Notes under the pieces: model-generated
What the model was told of the DNA's origin: nothing
The model's database searches: none
Seen by the model: only the letters and a program-made list of their open reading frames with translations
Source: a virus
Virus record (IMG/VR): IMGVR_UViG_3300042731_002983
Span: 1-35,644 of that record
DNA length: 35,644 nucleotides
Strand: one strand, 5' to 3'
Translations under genes and position numbers: made by a program
In this document: positions 1-8,041 of the stretch, in pieces
How the letters are laid out: each line of letters opens with the position of its first letter
Position numbering within the stretch: position 1 is the stretch's first letter

Positions 1-69
1 GCGGCACAATCCACGAGGAGCTGTCCGAGTCAAATTGGGCCCCTATCAACGTGCTGATATATAAGCTAC
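1..69. repeat. Terminal direct repeat, copy 1 (circle overlap)
   Basis: Bases 1-69 are identical to bases 35576-35644. The repeat lies inside one coding frame (the metallophosphoesterase), which reads through the joined ends without a break. This fits an assembly overlap from a circular or circularly permuted genome of about 35,575 bp. A true 69-bp terminal repeat inside a gene is less likely. Confidence 0.95.
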
Positions 70-662
70 AGGACCAGCTCATAGCAGGCATCGAACTCCT
101 ACGGGATCATTTCGACATCGTGTATATCCCGTGCGTAGTCGGAAATCACGGGAGGCATAATAAGCAGTACCGAGCAAAAAACAAGCCCTACGATAATTTT
201 GAGTACATCCTGTACCACAACATCGCGCACCACTATCGAGACGATGACGATGTGGTGGTGCATGTAGCTGACGACACTGATATCACGTTTTCTGTCTACG
301 GTACTACATTTCGGATGACTCATGGCGACCAGTTCAGGGGCGGAAACGGCATATCAGGGATTACGATGCCGATTTTTCGAGGCAATCACAAAAAACAGGC
401 CAACGCACAGGCAGTCAAGCAGCCGTATGATGTGCTCATGATAGGCCATTTTCATCAATACATGGATGTCGGATCGATCGTCGTGAACGGATCGATCAAG
501 GGATATGACGAATATGCGTACCAGAGTAATTTTTCGTTCGAGCCACCTCAGCAGGCCATGTTTTTTGTCAATCCAAAGTTCGGGCGAACATACAGGATGC
601 CTATATTTTGCGAGCCAAAACCCAACAACGAAAAAAAATCAAAAATAGAGAGGGTGTTGTAA
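1..662 (+). CDS. Metallophosphoesterase, C-terminal part (gene continues from 35005)
   Basis: This is the 3' part of a gene that starts at 35005 and crosses the window ends; joined, it codes for 410 residues. In joined numbering this part carries the GNH motif (238-240), a metal-binding histidine in THGDQ (His298) and GHFH (339-342). With SDIH and GGD from the other part, these complete the five-motif active site of calcineurin-like phosphoesterases (SbcD/Mre11 group). Such proteins use two metal ions to cut phosphodiester bonds. Phage members are often called DNA repair exonucleases, but their substrate is usually unproven. The first complete codon in the window is at base 3. The GTG at 51 is internal, not a start. 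The stop TAA overlaps the next start (TAATG). Confidence 0.9.
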   Translation, partial: GTIHEELSESNWAPINVLIYKLQDQLIAGIELLRDHFDIVYIPCVVGNHGRHNKQYRAKNKPYDNFEYILYHNIAHHYRDDDDVVVHVADDTDITFSVYGTTFRMTHGDQFRGGNGISGITMPIFRGNHKKQANAQAVKQPYDVLMIGHFHQYMDVGSIVVNGSIKGYDEYAYQSNFSFEPPQQAMFFVNPKFGRTYRMPIFCEPKPNNEKKSKIERVL

Positions 663-844
663 TGTCAAAGAAGTACATACTAATAACAGGATGTTGTGAC
701 CCAATGCGATGGTATAGCGGGCTTGTCGGTCGCAAAGTGCCGTTTGTTCGCGACACTGGGGATGGGTGGGCATCTATTGACCGTGGTGGGTACGTAAATT
801 TAGTCCAATATGAGGACGGCGTTCTGATAGTAGCAGGCGATTAG
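662..844 (+). CDS. Small hypothetical protein, 60 aa
   Basis: The start at 662 overlaps the stop of the phosphoesterase gene (TAATG), with AGAGGG about 8 bases upstream; this is preferred to an in-frame start further up inside that gene. The product has no transmembrane segment. It is rich in glycine and aromatic residues and begins MSKKYILITGCCDPMRWYSG, with short beta-like blocks. I do not recognise the family. It is the last gene of the rightward recombination operon before the tandem-hexamer promoter at 840-872, which overlaps its 3' end. Confidence 0.6.
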   Translation: MSKKYILITGCCDPMRWYSGLVGRKVPFVRDTGDGWASIDRGGYVNLVQYEDGVLIVAGD

Positions 845-872
845 CCATACGTTTACCATCTTGTGCAATACT
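840..872 (+). promoter_or_regulatory. Tandem-hexamer promoter (site a)
   Basis: The site has ATTAGC at 840-845, GTTTAC at 851-856, ten bases, then AATACT at 867-872, the same geometry as nine other sites in the window. The upstream half-site is the weakest. The leader that follows closely matches the leader after the minus-strand site at 27590-27622, through the Shine-Dalgarno sequence and start codon of the downstream gene. Confidence 0.7.
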
Positions 873-902
873 ATAAATATCAAGAAATAGAAAGGATACG
901 AG

Positions 903-1079
903 ATGGAAACGGTAGTGCTAAGGTCCATTGACCCGAGAAGTGGGTTTGCAACTGGCTCGACAGTAAAGTTTCTTCTTGCCGGCAGGTACATGATTGTGTG
1001 TGAGGAGTTCGGGTATCCGGAGATCAGGTTGCCAATCTATGCTCGCAAGTACTTCGAGGAGGTGCGTAATGACGGTTGA
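903..1079 (+). CDS. Small hypothetical protein, 58 aa
   Basis: The ATG at 903 follows AAAGGATACGAG, the conserved leader of the tandem-hexamer cassettes, so the start is well supported although the gene is very short. The product begins METVV and contains a Gly-Phe-Ala-Thr-Gly-Ser stretch followed by a hydrophobic LLAG patch. The first residues and the leader match the 43-residue gene at 27428-27559, so the two look like diverged copies of one expression cassette. The stop overlaps the start of the next gene. Function unknown. Confidence 0.65.
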   Translation: METVVLRSIDPRSGFATGSTVKFLLAGRYMIVCEEFGYPEIRLPIYARKYFEEVRNDG

Positions 1080-1290
1080 GCAGCTTATGCAGCTTATTCA
1101 TGAGTCAACAGAAGATGAAAAGGCGTCTGCGCGTCATGATGCTGACATGCGCAACGATTTCTATTATTTTATCGACGAGTTAGACGAAAAAACAGACATC
1201 ATCACGGCTGTTTTTGCTGTAAAGCAGGCGTGCAAAGAGTATGGCTACGACATCAACGATGTTCTGTGCGTAATTGCGGACATAGCTTAG
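1069..1290 (+). CDS. Small acidic hypothetical protein, 73 aa
   Basis: The start at 1069 is preferred because GAGGTG lies just upstream and it overlaps the end of the preceding gene by 11 bases, as expected for coupled translation. The product is acidic and predicted helical, beginning MTVEQLMQLIHESTEDEK. No domain recognised. Its stop (TAG 1288-1290) overlaps the stop of the convergent endolysin gene, so rightward early transcripts and leftward lysis transcripts meet here with no spacer or visible terminator. Confidence 0.65.
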   Translation: MTVEQLMQLIHESTEDEKASARHDADMRNDFYYFIDELDEKTDIITAVFAVKQACKEYGYDINDVLCVIADIA

Positions 1291-1868
1291 ACGGCCTTTG
1301 CGCGGTTGCGCCATCCGTTTCTAAATACTGCTAGCGCTGGTCTGTGTCGGATCAGGGCTTCGTAGTATTTGATCTCAGCTTCATCAAACTGCATATCAAA
1401 ATCGTCTTCGCTGTGCTCGTTTAGGGCCTTGATTGTGTTTGGCCCAATTATGCCATCTGCAACTGCTCCTATGATCTCCTGTGCGCGCTTTACAGCCGTC
1501 TTCTGCCCAGCGTTGATGCCAAAGACAAACAGCTCCTCGGCCGTGTTTTGCGGAACGACCTCGTCTAGGCGCATTGAATCCCAGAAAAGCGCTTTGTAGA
1601 AACTTGATACGATATTGCGGAAAGCGGGATCGTGATACAGCTCAGACGACGCCTCTTTGACGTCGCCTCCACTCTGCTCAAGCGCACCGATCACAAACGA
1701 CCACCCGCCCCATCTAGGATGCGCAGCCTGGTAGATGCCGCCGACGGTATATCCTATCTCTCCCGGGTTCTTGTGCAGAAAATTTCTCGGTGACGAAAAT
1801 TCCAACTTCGACAGCTCAGCCATTGCTTTTTTAAAATCAGCCATCATTTTCTCCTTGATATCAGCCAT
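1287..1868 (-). CDS. Endolysin with peptidoglycan-binding domain
   Basis: This 193-residue protein is a probable muramidase-type endolysin. The C-terminal part (about 115-190) has the pattern of the peptidoglycan-binding domain found in secretion-activator/GH108 proteins: ADGIIGPNTIKAL, then a tyrosine-rich helix, then FRNGWRNR near the end. The N-terminal catalytic part has NPGEIGYTVGGIYQ, in which the Glu is the likely catalytic acid; this departs from the usual GH108 EGG pattern and resembles lysozymes of some Campylobacterota phages. There is no signal peptide, so export should depend on the holin encoded just upstream, whose 3' end it overlaps by 25 bases. It is the last gene of the leftward late operon. 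Confidence 0.82.
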   Translation of the reverse strand: MADIKEKMMADFKKAMAELSKLEFSSPRNFLHKNPGEIGYTVGGIYQAAHPRWGGWSFVIGALEQSGGDVKEASSELYHDPAFRNIVSSFYKALFWDSMRLDEVVPQNTAEELFVFGINAGQKTAVKRAQEIIGAVADGIIGPNTIKALNEHSEDDFDMQFDEAEIKYYEALIRHRPALAVFRNGWRNRAKAV

Positions 1869-2260
1869 CTAAGACCGAATGTTGCGGCTACTATTCCAGT
1901 AACTAACATAATGTACCACTCAGGCGTTTTCTGCAGGGTATTGAATCCGTCCAGAATAATAGCCTGCCAGCTCGGGACGAACGCTCCTATAAGTGGCAGG
2001 GAAAAAAGAATAGTGAACCATTCATCTTTCCAAGAGTGTTTCATGCTCTCCTGTGCTCTGGCGTCCCAGTCCGCTTCTACCTGGATGCCCTGCTTCGCCA
2101 GCTCTGTAGCAACGTCGATCTTTTTCATCCGCGCTTCGTGGTCCCGATCAAGTTCGCGGTCTCTCTGCTCTACTTCGAGAGTTTTGCGCTTTTGCCACTC
2201 GACAATCGGTTCCTTGACTACCCCAAGAACGCCCTCAACTATACCAGATATCCATGACAT
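1844..2260 (-). CDS. Holin, 3TM gene-transfer-release type
   Basis: The 138-residue product has a charged central helix (about residues 22-75) and two clear C-terminal membrane segments (FTILFSLPLIGAFVPSW and WYIMLVTGIVAATFGL), followed by a basic RRK tail. A short hydrophobic N-terminal stretch (GIVEGVLGVV) could be a third segment. This arrangement fits the family of three-segment holins named from gene transfer agents. It would form the membrane lesion that lets the endolysin reach the cell wall. Its place between a membrane-anchored coiled-coil gene and the endolysin supports this. AAGGAGTAAAC precedes the ATG. Confidence 0.75.
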   Translation of the reverse strand: MSWISGIVEGVLGVVKEPIVEWQKRKTLEVEQRDRELDRDHEARMKKIDVATELAKQGIQVEADWDARAQESMKHSWKDEWFTILFSLPLIGAFVPSWQAIILDGFNTLQKTPEWYIMLVTGIVAATFGLRWLISRRK

Positions 2261-2262
2261 GT

Positions 2263-2610
2263 TTACTCCTTGTCGTTTTTTCTTCGACCGCCAATTACAC
2301 TATATATCATCTCGACAGCCCCGGCGATATTGTCCATTCTTGCCAGCAGTTTCTCTTCTATGTGCCTAATATTCTCCTCATGCTGTCTGCGTGTTACGAA
2401 ATACTCTTGCACATATTCACGCGTAGCGAACGTTCGATCAAGCGCCTCGGTGACCTTGATTTTTTCGTCTTCCAGGGCATTGATACGATCCTTGTTTTTG
2501 ATGTCATTTTTCTCAAGCGTCGCTATTTTCCAATGATCGATTGCGGCCTTTCCGATGAGGCCGAAAATCGATAGCGCCGCAGTCAGCATTGACCCGTCAA
2601 CCTCGCTCAT
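2263..2610 (-). CDS. Membrane-anchored coiled-coil protein in lysis cassette
   Basis: The 115-residue protein has a hydrophobic N-terminal segment (about residues 8-24, LTAALSIFGLIGKAA) and then a long heptad-like charged region (KNDIKNKDRINALEDEKIKV onward). It ends in a basic GGRRKNDKE. That layout, and its place just upstream of the holin, fit an i-spanin (Rz-like) or a holin accessory protein. No second, lipoprotein-type spanin is visible, so the assignment is tentative. It overlaps the upstream gene by 14 bases. Confidence 0.6.
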   Translation of the reverse strand: MSEVDGSMLTAALSIFGLIGKAAIDHWKIATLEKNDIKNKDRINALEDEKIKVTEALDRTFATREYVQEYFVTRRQHEENIRHIEEKLLARMDNIAGAVEMIYSVIGGRRKNDKE

Positions 2611-3151
2611 CGTCTCCCCCTATCAGCTTGATGATGTCTCTCAGAGGGAGTGATTTCGGCTCTTCTATAAATTCCACCCCTTCGATAGCGTGCGCCAGCT
2701 GATTTGCGATCACTTTCCCATTTTTTCCTGCAAAATGGCCGATTTCCTGCTGTTCGAATTCTTTCCGACTGACATGTCCGATTGCATTCGCTGAGTCCAT
2801 GAGTGTTTCGATCTCTATCAGTGCGTCGTTTAGTAGTTTTTTCTGGTCTCGCTCGTGATATCGAAGCTCCTCAAGGTCAATCTTAGCTAGTTCAACTTCA
2901 TGTTTATCGTATGAGTTGTCTATCGTGTGTTGCAGCTTATCGGCTTTTACCGCGTCGCGTCGTTTCTGGAAATAAAATCCTGCGAGGTCGTTGATCCTTG
3001 ACCTAAGCCTGAGCCCGGTAGCCCGGTATTTCCGTCCCTGCGAAAACTCCCGGCCCTCAACTAGGTTCGCCCTGTTCTGCACTTGCGAATTCTCAAACGG
3101 TATGTCAAAGAATCGTTTTTCGTACTCTTCGTAAATTTCTTCAAACGTCAT
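2597..3151 (-). CDS. Hypothetical protein downstream of fibre gene, 184 aa
   Basis: This is a highly charged, mostly helical protein (YEEYEKRFFDIPFENS; LRLRSRINDLAGFYFQKRRD; long Glu/Lys-rich stretches) with no membrane segment. The start overlaps the stop of the fibre-like gene by four bases (ATGA), so the two are probably translated together. A role as a fibre assembly chaperone or virion accessory protein is possible from position, but the sequence shows no recognisable domain. Confidence 0.65.
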   Translation of the reverse strand: MTFEEIYEEYEKRFFDIPFENSQVQNRANLVEGREFSQGRKYRATGLRLRSRINDLAGFYFQKRRDAVKADKLQHTIDNSYDKHEVELAKIDLEELRYHERDQKKLLNDALIEIETLMDSANAIGHVSRKEFEQQEIGHFAGKNGKVIANQLAHAIEGVEFIEEPKSLPLRDIIKLIGGDDERG

Positions 3152-4278
3152 GATTGCACCCCGGCAGAACTACTGCGAGCTACGCTGAGGTTTGCTGACG
3201 GGTTGATGGCAGTTTCGTCGGAAAACTGGATGCCGTCGATTTCTGAAATGTTTGAGGTAGTGTACCCGCCCATCGCATAGCCGTCTGTTGATGAGTTTGT
3301 CCCTGCTGCGGCTCTTCGAGCTGCGCTCAATGTTGCAGCCGGGTTGATGGCAGTTTCGTCGGAAAACTGGATGCCGTCGATTTCTGAAATGTTTGAGGTA
3401 GTGTACCCGCCCATTGCGTAGCCGTCTGTTGATGAGCTTGTTCCTACTGATCCTCTCCTCCCTACGCTGAGGGTTGCTGACGGGTTGATGGCGGTCTCGT
3501 CAGAGAACTGAATTCCGTCGATTTCTGATGAGTTTGAGCCTGTTGTCCCACCCATTGCGTAGCCGTCTGTGGATGAGTTTGTTCCTGCAATTTGTTGTCT
3601 GGAGACGGAAAGCGTTGCTGACGGATTGATTGCAGTTTCGTCGCTAAACTGAATGCCGTCGATTTCTGACAGGTATGAACCATTGAAGCCACCCATTGCG
3701 TAGCCATCTGTGGACGAGCTTGTTCCTACTGATCTTCTCCTCGCTACGCTGAGGGTTGCTGACGGATTGATGGCTGTTTCGTCGCTAAACTGGATGCCGT
3801 CGATTTCTGTAGTGTCTGAGGAAGTATATCCTCCCATTGCGTAGCCGTCTGTGGATGAGCTCGTCCCTGCTGCGCCCTCTCTCGCCAAACTCAAAGTTGC
3901 TGACGGATTGATAGCTGTTTCATCGCTAAACTGGATGCCGTCTATTTCTGCAGTGTTTGAGCCTGTGGACCCGCCCATTGCGTAGCCACGCCCAGAAAAC
4001 ACACTAACAAGAGTCCCGTAAAGCCAGTCATGCGCAACGCAGTCAAGCTTCACTGTTCCATCGTCGTCTACAGCTATTACAGCAATTCGTCCTGCCCACG
4101 CTTCAGTGCCGTAGGTTGTCCCCCAGTTAAGGGTGAAACCTCCACCAGAGCTCGCAACTGTTTCTGCAAGCTTTGTAAACTCAGGGGTCCCGCCTGGGTC
4201 GATTTTCAGAGCAACGACAGAGTTATCGTGACCAGTGCCGTTTTGCTCTGTTGTCCCTTCATATTTATAGTCAGCCAC
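3148..4278 (-). CDS. Fibre-like protein with Kelch-like 47-residue repeats
   Basis: The 376-residue protein has a unique N-terminal region (about 1-95) and then six tandem repeats of 47 residues. Each begins YAMGG and contains EIDGIQFSDETAINPSATL followed by a variable Arg-rich loop and SSSTDG. The YAMGG motif and regular spacing resemble Kelch or other beta-propeller blades; six blades could close a propeller. It lies directly after the tail-tip gene, overlapping it by eight bases, so a role as receptor-binding or host-recognition fibre is likely but inferred. The core of each repeat is nearly fixed while a few residues (GYTSSDTT, GFNGSYLS, GTTGSNSS) vary, as expected for a binding surface. 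Confidence 0.8.
   Translation of the reverse strand: MADYKYEGTTEQNGTGHDNSVVALKIDPGGTPEFTKLAETVASSGGGFTLNWGTTYGTEAWAGRIAVIAVDDDGTVKLDCVAHDWLYGTLVSVFSGRGYAMGGSTGSNTAEIDGIQFSDETAINPSATLSLAREGAAGTSSSTDGYAMGGYTSSDTTEIDGIQFSDETAINPSATLSVARRRSVGTSSSTDGYAMGGFNGSYLSEIDGIQFSDETAINPSATLSVSRQQIAGTNSSTDGYAMGGTTGSNSSEIDGIQFSDETAINPSATLSVGRRGSVGTSSSTDGYAMGGYTTSNISEIDGIQFSDETAINPAATLSAARRAAAGTNSSTDGYAMGGYTTSNISEIDGIQFSDETAINPSANLSVARSSSAGVQS
3150..3990 (-). repeat. Six tandem 141-bp repeats inside fibre gene
   Basis: The codons for the YAMGG motif recur at about 3269, 3410, 3551, 3692, 3833 and 3974, a strict 141-bp period. The two repeats at the 3' end of the gene (about 3195-3300 and 3335-3440) are almost identical over some 100 bases, including third codon positions. 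This points to recent duplication or conversion, whereas the repeats nearer the 5' end differ more. Confidence 0.9.
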
Positions 4279-6865
4279 CGATCACCCCTTTTGTCAAATT
4301 ATACTCTTCTGATGGTGTCGCGGTCAAGTTGAAGTCGACCACAAGGTCGAACGAGTGCTCATGTTTCTGCATCGACGCATATCCGTCCCGGGCAGACCAT
4401 AGCTCAACATGAAGTCTTGGCGGGACGTCGTATGACGTGTCTGCATTTAGCGCAGCTTCTGTGTACGTCCAAGCAGTCCCGGTTATGCCCGCTTCTGTGT
4501 GCAGCTCTGTTCCCACATCGTCTTTGACTACAACGGTATATGTTGTCCCATCTTCAGGCCCGATATCTCCATCGGCGAAGTCAAAAAGCTCCGATGATGT
4601 CTGCTGTTTTCGGTCCCTATGCGCCCACGTTATTTCTACGTCGCCCAATACTACCTCGTCCGGGAAATATTTTCCGGATATCTTAAAATTGCCCGGGGGA
4701 TATGGCCGAATCGCCCGAGAGTTCATAGTGACAGCATCTTCCGGGGCGTCGTCGATGTCTAGTTGCTCGGTAGTGGTCACGGTCAGGAGCTTGGCGCTGA
4801 TTTCCTCTCCCGACGCATATTGCACGCCGTCTGTCTCGGGGAACAGATCCCAAAACAGCACTGGGGCTCCGTCCGAGTGCTCCGCTGGAACGGTGTCCAG
4901 GACTCCTCGTCCGATAGTCATCGATGTGCTGCTGATGTCGTCTACGCGCACAATCTCGTCCCCGACCTGCGCATGCGTGCCGATGACCACTTCATCGATA
5001 TCGCTGCCGCCTGAGATCTGCACAACCGTCTGGACCTTTGTTATGTCCCCATCGAGAGACGCGAATGGCGCAAAGTCCACAATAGTTTCCGCGTCTGTAT
5101 ATGTCCCGGTGTCGGGGTCTACGTACATTCGTGCGTTTATCGCGGCGCCAGTCGCAGGTCTACCGCCAGCCGCGATCAGATACCCAAGGTCCTCATTCGC
5201 TGCAAGCTCGTCATCAGTCGTCGTCTGTCCGATAGCCTGCACCACCTCGTAATACGGCGACTCAGTGACAAGCCTTGGATATACCGCGGCAGGCGCGCTG
5301 TCGATGCCCTGGAACTCGTCTGTATCAGATGACACGACAGCGCTACTTGGCAGGTCGAACACGTCCTGCACAAAATCTATCTTTATACTGTTGTCCTTTC
5401 CGTCTCCGAACGACATGCCCTTTACGCGCATTACAACCGACGTGATGCCGTAATCTGACCACGACAACAGGAACGGGTCCCCTATGTTGAGCCCTTTTGC
5501 GGCTGATCCGGTCGTGATGCTGCCGCTCCACGTCGAGCTAGACAGAGACCGGAGATCACGAGCAGCAGCTCTCGCAGCCAGGGCCTGACTTGTGAACCCG
5601 GGATAATCAACGGTGGTATTAATGACCGACCCTTGCATCTGCACGAGAGCCGGATCGCTCACCGTCACGCTCGCTGTCGTGTCTGTTCGCGCGTCCCAAT
5701 ATTTCACAGTGACAGAGTTGACGCGCTCGCTGTAGTTCGACTTCGACGCATCTACCGACACAGAGTTGCTCTCGTAGAGATGCACCAGCTCCTCGACATC
5801 GTAGTCGTCGCGTATGAGTTTCAGCCCGATCTTTCCGGTACTTCTGTCGATAGTGCGCGACGCGTCGATATGTCTCAGCACCTCACCAACAAAAGACTCT
5901 ATCGTGCTGGACGCATCCCATGTCATAGACATGCCCATACCCTCGTCGTATAGCGTATCGGCGGCGGCGGCGAAGAGTGTGTCGTCTACATCGGATTCGC
6001 TGTAGCCCATTCCCCATGTTTGGTCAGTGAAGCACTCGCGGACGATGTGAGCTGGGTTCATATCTACGTTGTCGGCCCTTGCAACTACTGTAGCCCAAAT
6101 CCAGGTGTTTGATGCGCCAGATGCATATGCGTGCACGCTCACTGTGTCGCCCTTGTCAGCCTGTACGGTAGCAATATACCCGTATGTCCGCTCTAGGTGC
6201 CACTCGCCGTCACGTCGATTCCAAAAAACGCCAGACACAAGCTCCCTGTCTACGCTGTCGCCGTTCACTGTCACGCCGCCGTCTTCCAGATACTGCGATA
6301 TGTATATCTCTACCGCTCCATCGAATGGCATCGTAGCGTTGACGTCTGCAGATACGCCCCCACTACTAGCTGCTGTATAGTCATGCCCGAGATACGACTC
6401 GCCTATCGCCGCTTTGTCTATATACCACTGCTCATCACCGGCGCTTGTTTTGCTGATGCGCTTTGTTTCTGCTGCCCACGGTTTGATATATGGACTATTT
6501 CCTAGGTAGCATTGATTGAGTATCATGCCGGCCACGCCTCGGGATGCAGGTATGTTTGGTCCAAGCTGACTCTGCAGGTACGCATTTTGGGTTTGGTCTG
6601 TTGATCCGGGTTGTATATCGACTACGCCGGATATGCCGCCCTCTCGGTCAGATCCGCCGAATACATCGATCATATTGATCGTTGTTGATACTACGCCCTG
6701 GTCCCTGCGCAGTGGGTCTCCCTGGTTGTACCGCGCTGGCTCTGCTATGAGTTTCCCATCCGCAAAAATTTTTGTGACAGCATCTATATCGCCGTGGCAT
6801 ATGCGCAGGTCCATGCCCAAGTAGTACTTGTATCCTGCAGTCTGCTTTTTGCCCCCGCTACCCAC
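4271..6865 (-). CDS. Tail tip / host-specificity protein (J-like)
   Basis: The 864-residue protein is the largest tail-tip gene and sits at the usual place for a lambda J-like central tip protein: after tape measure, two distal tail proteins and two small assembly genes, and before the fibre. It begins with a basic Gly-rich stretch (MGSGGKKQTAGYKYYLGMDL) and has many beta-rich segments. The C-terminal 150 residues (WAHRDRKQQTSSELFDFADG onward) look like fibronectin-type or immunoglobulin-like modules. The GTG start is chosen because GGAGG lies nine bases upstream and it overlaps the previous stop by eight bases. It probably attaches the fibre and contacts the cell surface. Confidence 0.75.
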   Translation of the reverse strand: MGSGGKKQTAGYKYYLGMDLRICHGDIDAVTKIFADGKLIAEPARYNQGDPLRRDQGVVSTTINMIDVFGGSDREGGISGVVDIQPGSTDQTQNAYLQSQLGPNIPASRGVAGMILNQCYLGNSPYIKPWAAETKRISKTSAGDEQWYIDKAAIGESYLGHDYTAASSGGVSADVNATMPFDGAVEIYISQYLEDGGVTVNGDSVDRELVSGVFWNRRDGEWHLERTYGYIATVQADKGDTVSVHAYASGASNTWIWATVVARADNVDMNPAHIVRECFTDQTWGMGYSESDVDDTLFAAAADTLYDEGMGMSMTWDASSTIESFVGEVLRHIDASRTIDRSTGKIGLKLIRDDYDVEELVHLYESNSVSVDASKSNYSERVNSVTVKYWDARTDTTASVTVSDPALVQMQGSVINTTVDYPGFTSQALAARAAARDLRSLSSSTWSGSITTGSAAKGLNIGDPFLLSWSDYGITSVVMRVKGMSFGDGKDNSIKIDFVQDVFDLPSSAVVSSDTDEFQGIDSAPAAVYPRLVTESPYYEVVQAIGQTTTDDELAANEDLGYLIAAGGRPATGAAINARMYVDPDTGTYTDAETIVDFAPFASLDGDITKVQTVVQISGGSDIDEVVIGTHAQVGDEIVRVDDISSTSMTIGRGVLDTVPAEHSDGAPVLFWDLFPETDGVQYASGEEISAKLLTVTTTEQLDIDDAPEDAVTMNSRAIRPYPPGNFKISGKYFPDEVVLGDVEITWAHRDRKQQTSSELFDFADGDIGPEDGTTYTVVVKDDVGTELHTEAGITGTAWTYTEAALNADTSYDVPPRLHVELWSARDGYASMQKHEHSFDLVVDFNLTATPSEEYNLTKGVIGG

Positions 6866-7055
6866 GCTCGGCTTCCTCCCTTGCTGCTTGCGCTACCCGC
6901 AGTGCCATCGCGTCCCCGGTGGCCTCGACAACGTCGATAGGCAGGCCACGCAGAAAAAACTCTCGATCACTGATGCCGTGCCGCCGGAGGAACACACGCG
7001 CGCCTTCGGCACATCCGCCTGCCATCCGCACATGTCTTGGCTTTACGAGTATCAT
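6858..7055 (-). CDS. Small tail assembly protein, 65 aa
   Basis: The start at 7055 overlaps the upstream stop by four bases (ATGA) and has GGCGG upstream; the longer in-frame extension would lie inside the upstream gene. The short basic product begins MILVKPRHVRMAGGC and ends in a helical AAREEAERG. Small proteins of this kind between the gpL-like and tip genes are common in siphophages and are presumed tail-tip assembly factors. Exact function unknown. Confidence 0.65.
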   Translation of the reverse strand: MILVKPRHVRMAGGCAEGARVFLRRHGISDREFFLRGLPIDVVEATGDAMALRVAQAAREEAERG

Positions 7056-7282
7056 TTTCCGCCCTTTTTGCGGATTGCGACTGCTTTGAAATCTCCATAC
7101 CATACTACATTCGGCCCGGTTACTCGCCTTGTGCCGAAAACGACGGGGATAGACCTCCCGTCCTCAGCCGTCGGGGCATTCACCTCTTCTATGCCCGCAG
7201 GCTTTGCGGGCTGCGGCTTTGGCGCAAGCGCGTATGCGGCGACTATAGCTACCAAAAATGCTGCTACATAATACGGCCACAT
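7052..7282 (-). CDS. Membrane-segment tail assembly protein, 76 aa
   Basis: The product starts with a hydrophobic segment (YYVAAFLVAIVAAYAL), then a Pro/Lys linker, then a short conserved-looking beta region (SIPVVFGTRRVTGPNVVWYG). This resembles a small protein family I recall from siphophage tail modules between the gpL-like gene and the tip gene, where the hydrophobic segment may insert in the virion tip or a membrane. The C-terminal KKGGK overlaps the next start. Confidence 0.65.
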   Translation of the reverse strand: MWPYYVAAFLVAIVAAYALAPKPQPAKPAGIEEVNAPTAEDGRSIPVVFGTRRVTGPNVVWYGDFKAVAIRKKGGK

Positions 7283-7291
7283 TAGCTATCC

Positions 7292-8041
7292 TTATATGAT
7301 TGAGCTTCCGCCCATTGGGTTTTTAGCAGGGATCCTAAACCCGCCAAAATTGATCACGTTGTCAAACTTGTTGATACACGTTCCTCGCACTTTGTCACAC
7401 CCGGGGTATAGCGTCACAGTGTCGTCCACGGCAAGGGACCCTATTGCGCGCTGTAGGGTGATCATAGACCCGGAGTGCGCGACGATGTAGCCATATATAT
7501 CATCCGCAGTGCGGAGCATCCCGCCCGCGAAATAGCCGTCGTCCTCGCTGGCAGCGGCCGCAACCGTAATGTCAACGCCGTCCACTGCAGACGCTGTCCC
7601 GGCTGTTGCAAAATCGTCTTTGTTAACGCCGCACCACGGTCCGTATAGTACATGTCTGCATGTTTTTTGATATCTTGCGATAAGTCCTGCGCGCTTAAGC
7701 CCAACAAAGACATTGTCAAACGTCACCTTTAGCGCTGTGCCTGACGGGGCTGCCGCCAGCATCTTTCCCTTCCACAAAACAGACGTGCCTGTGTCATCTT
7801 GCCTAAAAAGCGTGATGGCTAGAGTAGTGTCTACTGTAGACAAAAGCACTTCTTGGGCAAGATCGTCATTAATGTCAAGTGACACTTCGAGTTTTGATTT
7901 TGACAGCTCGTTTTTAGACTCGATGTTGCCGCGCCCGATCACTGCCGGCGAGTACGTATCCCCTCCGTACGACACGGCAGCCGAGGAGCTGGTCTTATAC
8001 CACTCTGCTGTTCCTCGTGAGAATTTGTAGAGCTCCGTCAT
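7292..8041 (-). CDS. Distal tail protein, BR0599 / gpL-like
   Basis: The 249-residue protein matches the DUF2163/BR0599 pattern. The N-terminal two thirds is beta-rich. Conserved cysteines lie in CRHVLYGPWCG and, near the C terminus, in GCDKVRGTCINKFDN followed by NFGGFRIPAKNP. Lambda gpL has a similar cysteine-bearing C-terminal domain that binds an iron-sulfur cluster; the four Cys here make that plausible but unproven. It would join the tail tube and tape measure to the tip protein. It overlaps the upstream gene by four bases. Confidence 0.8.
   Translation of the reverse strand: MTELYKFSRGTAEWYKTSSSAAVSYGGDTYSPAVIGRGNIESKNELSKSKLEVSLDINDDLAQEVLLSTVDTTLAITLFRQDDTGTSVLWKGKMLAAAPSGTALKVTFDNVFVGLKRAGLIARYQKTCRHVLYGPWCGVNKDDFATAGTASAVDGVDITVAAAASEDDGYFAGGMLRTADDIYGYIVAHSGSMITLQRAIGSLAVDDTVTLYPGCDKVRGTCINKFDNVINFGGFRIPAKNPMGGSSII

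Noticed and set aside
994-1068. Upstream extension of the gene at 1069
   Set aside because: The extension overlaps the well-supported gene at 903 and has no ribosome site.
2260-2275. Isolated GTTTAC next to the holin start
   Set aside because: It has no second hexamer 11 bases away and is explained by the ribosome site and start region of the holin gene on the minus strand.
3150-3990. CRISPR-like array
   Set aside because: The 141-bp repeats are in frame inside a coding gene and have no spacers.
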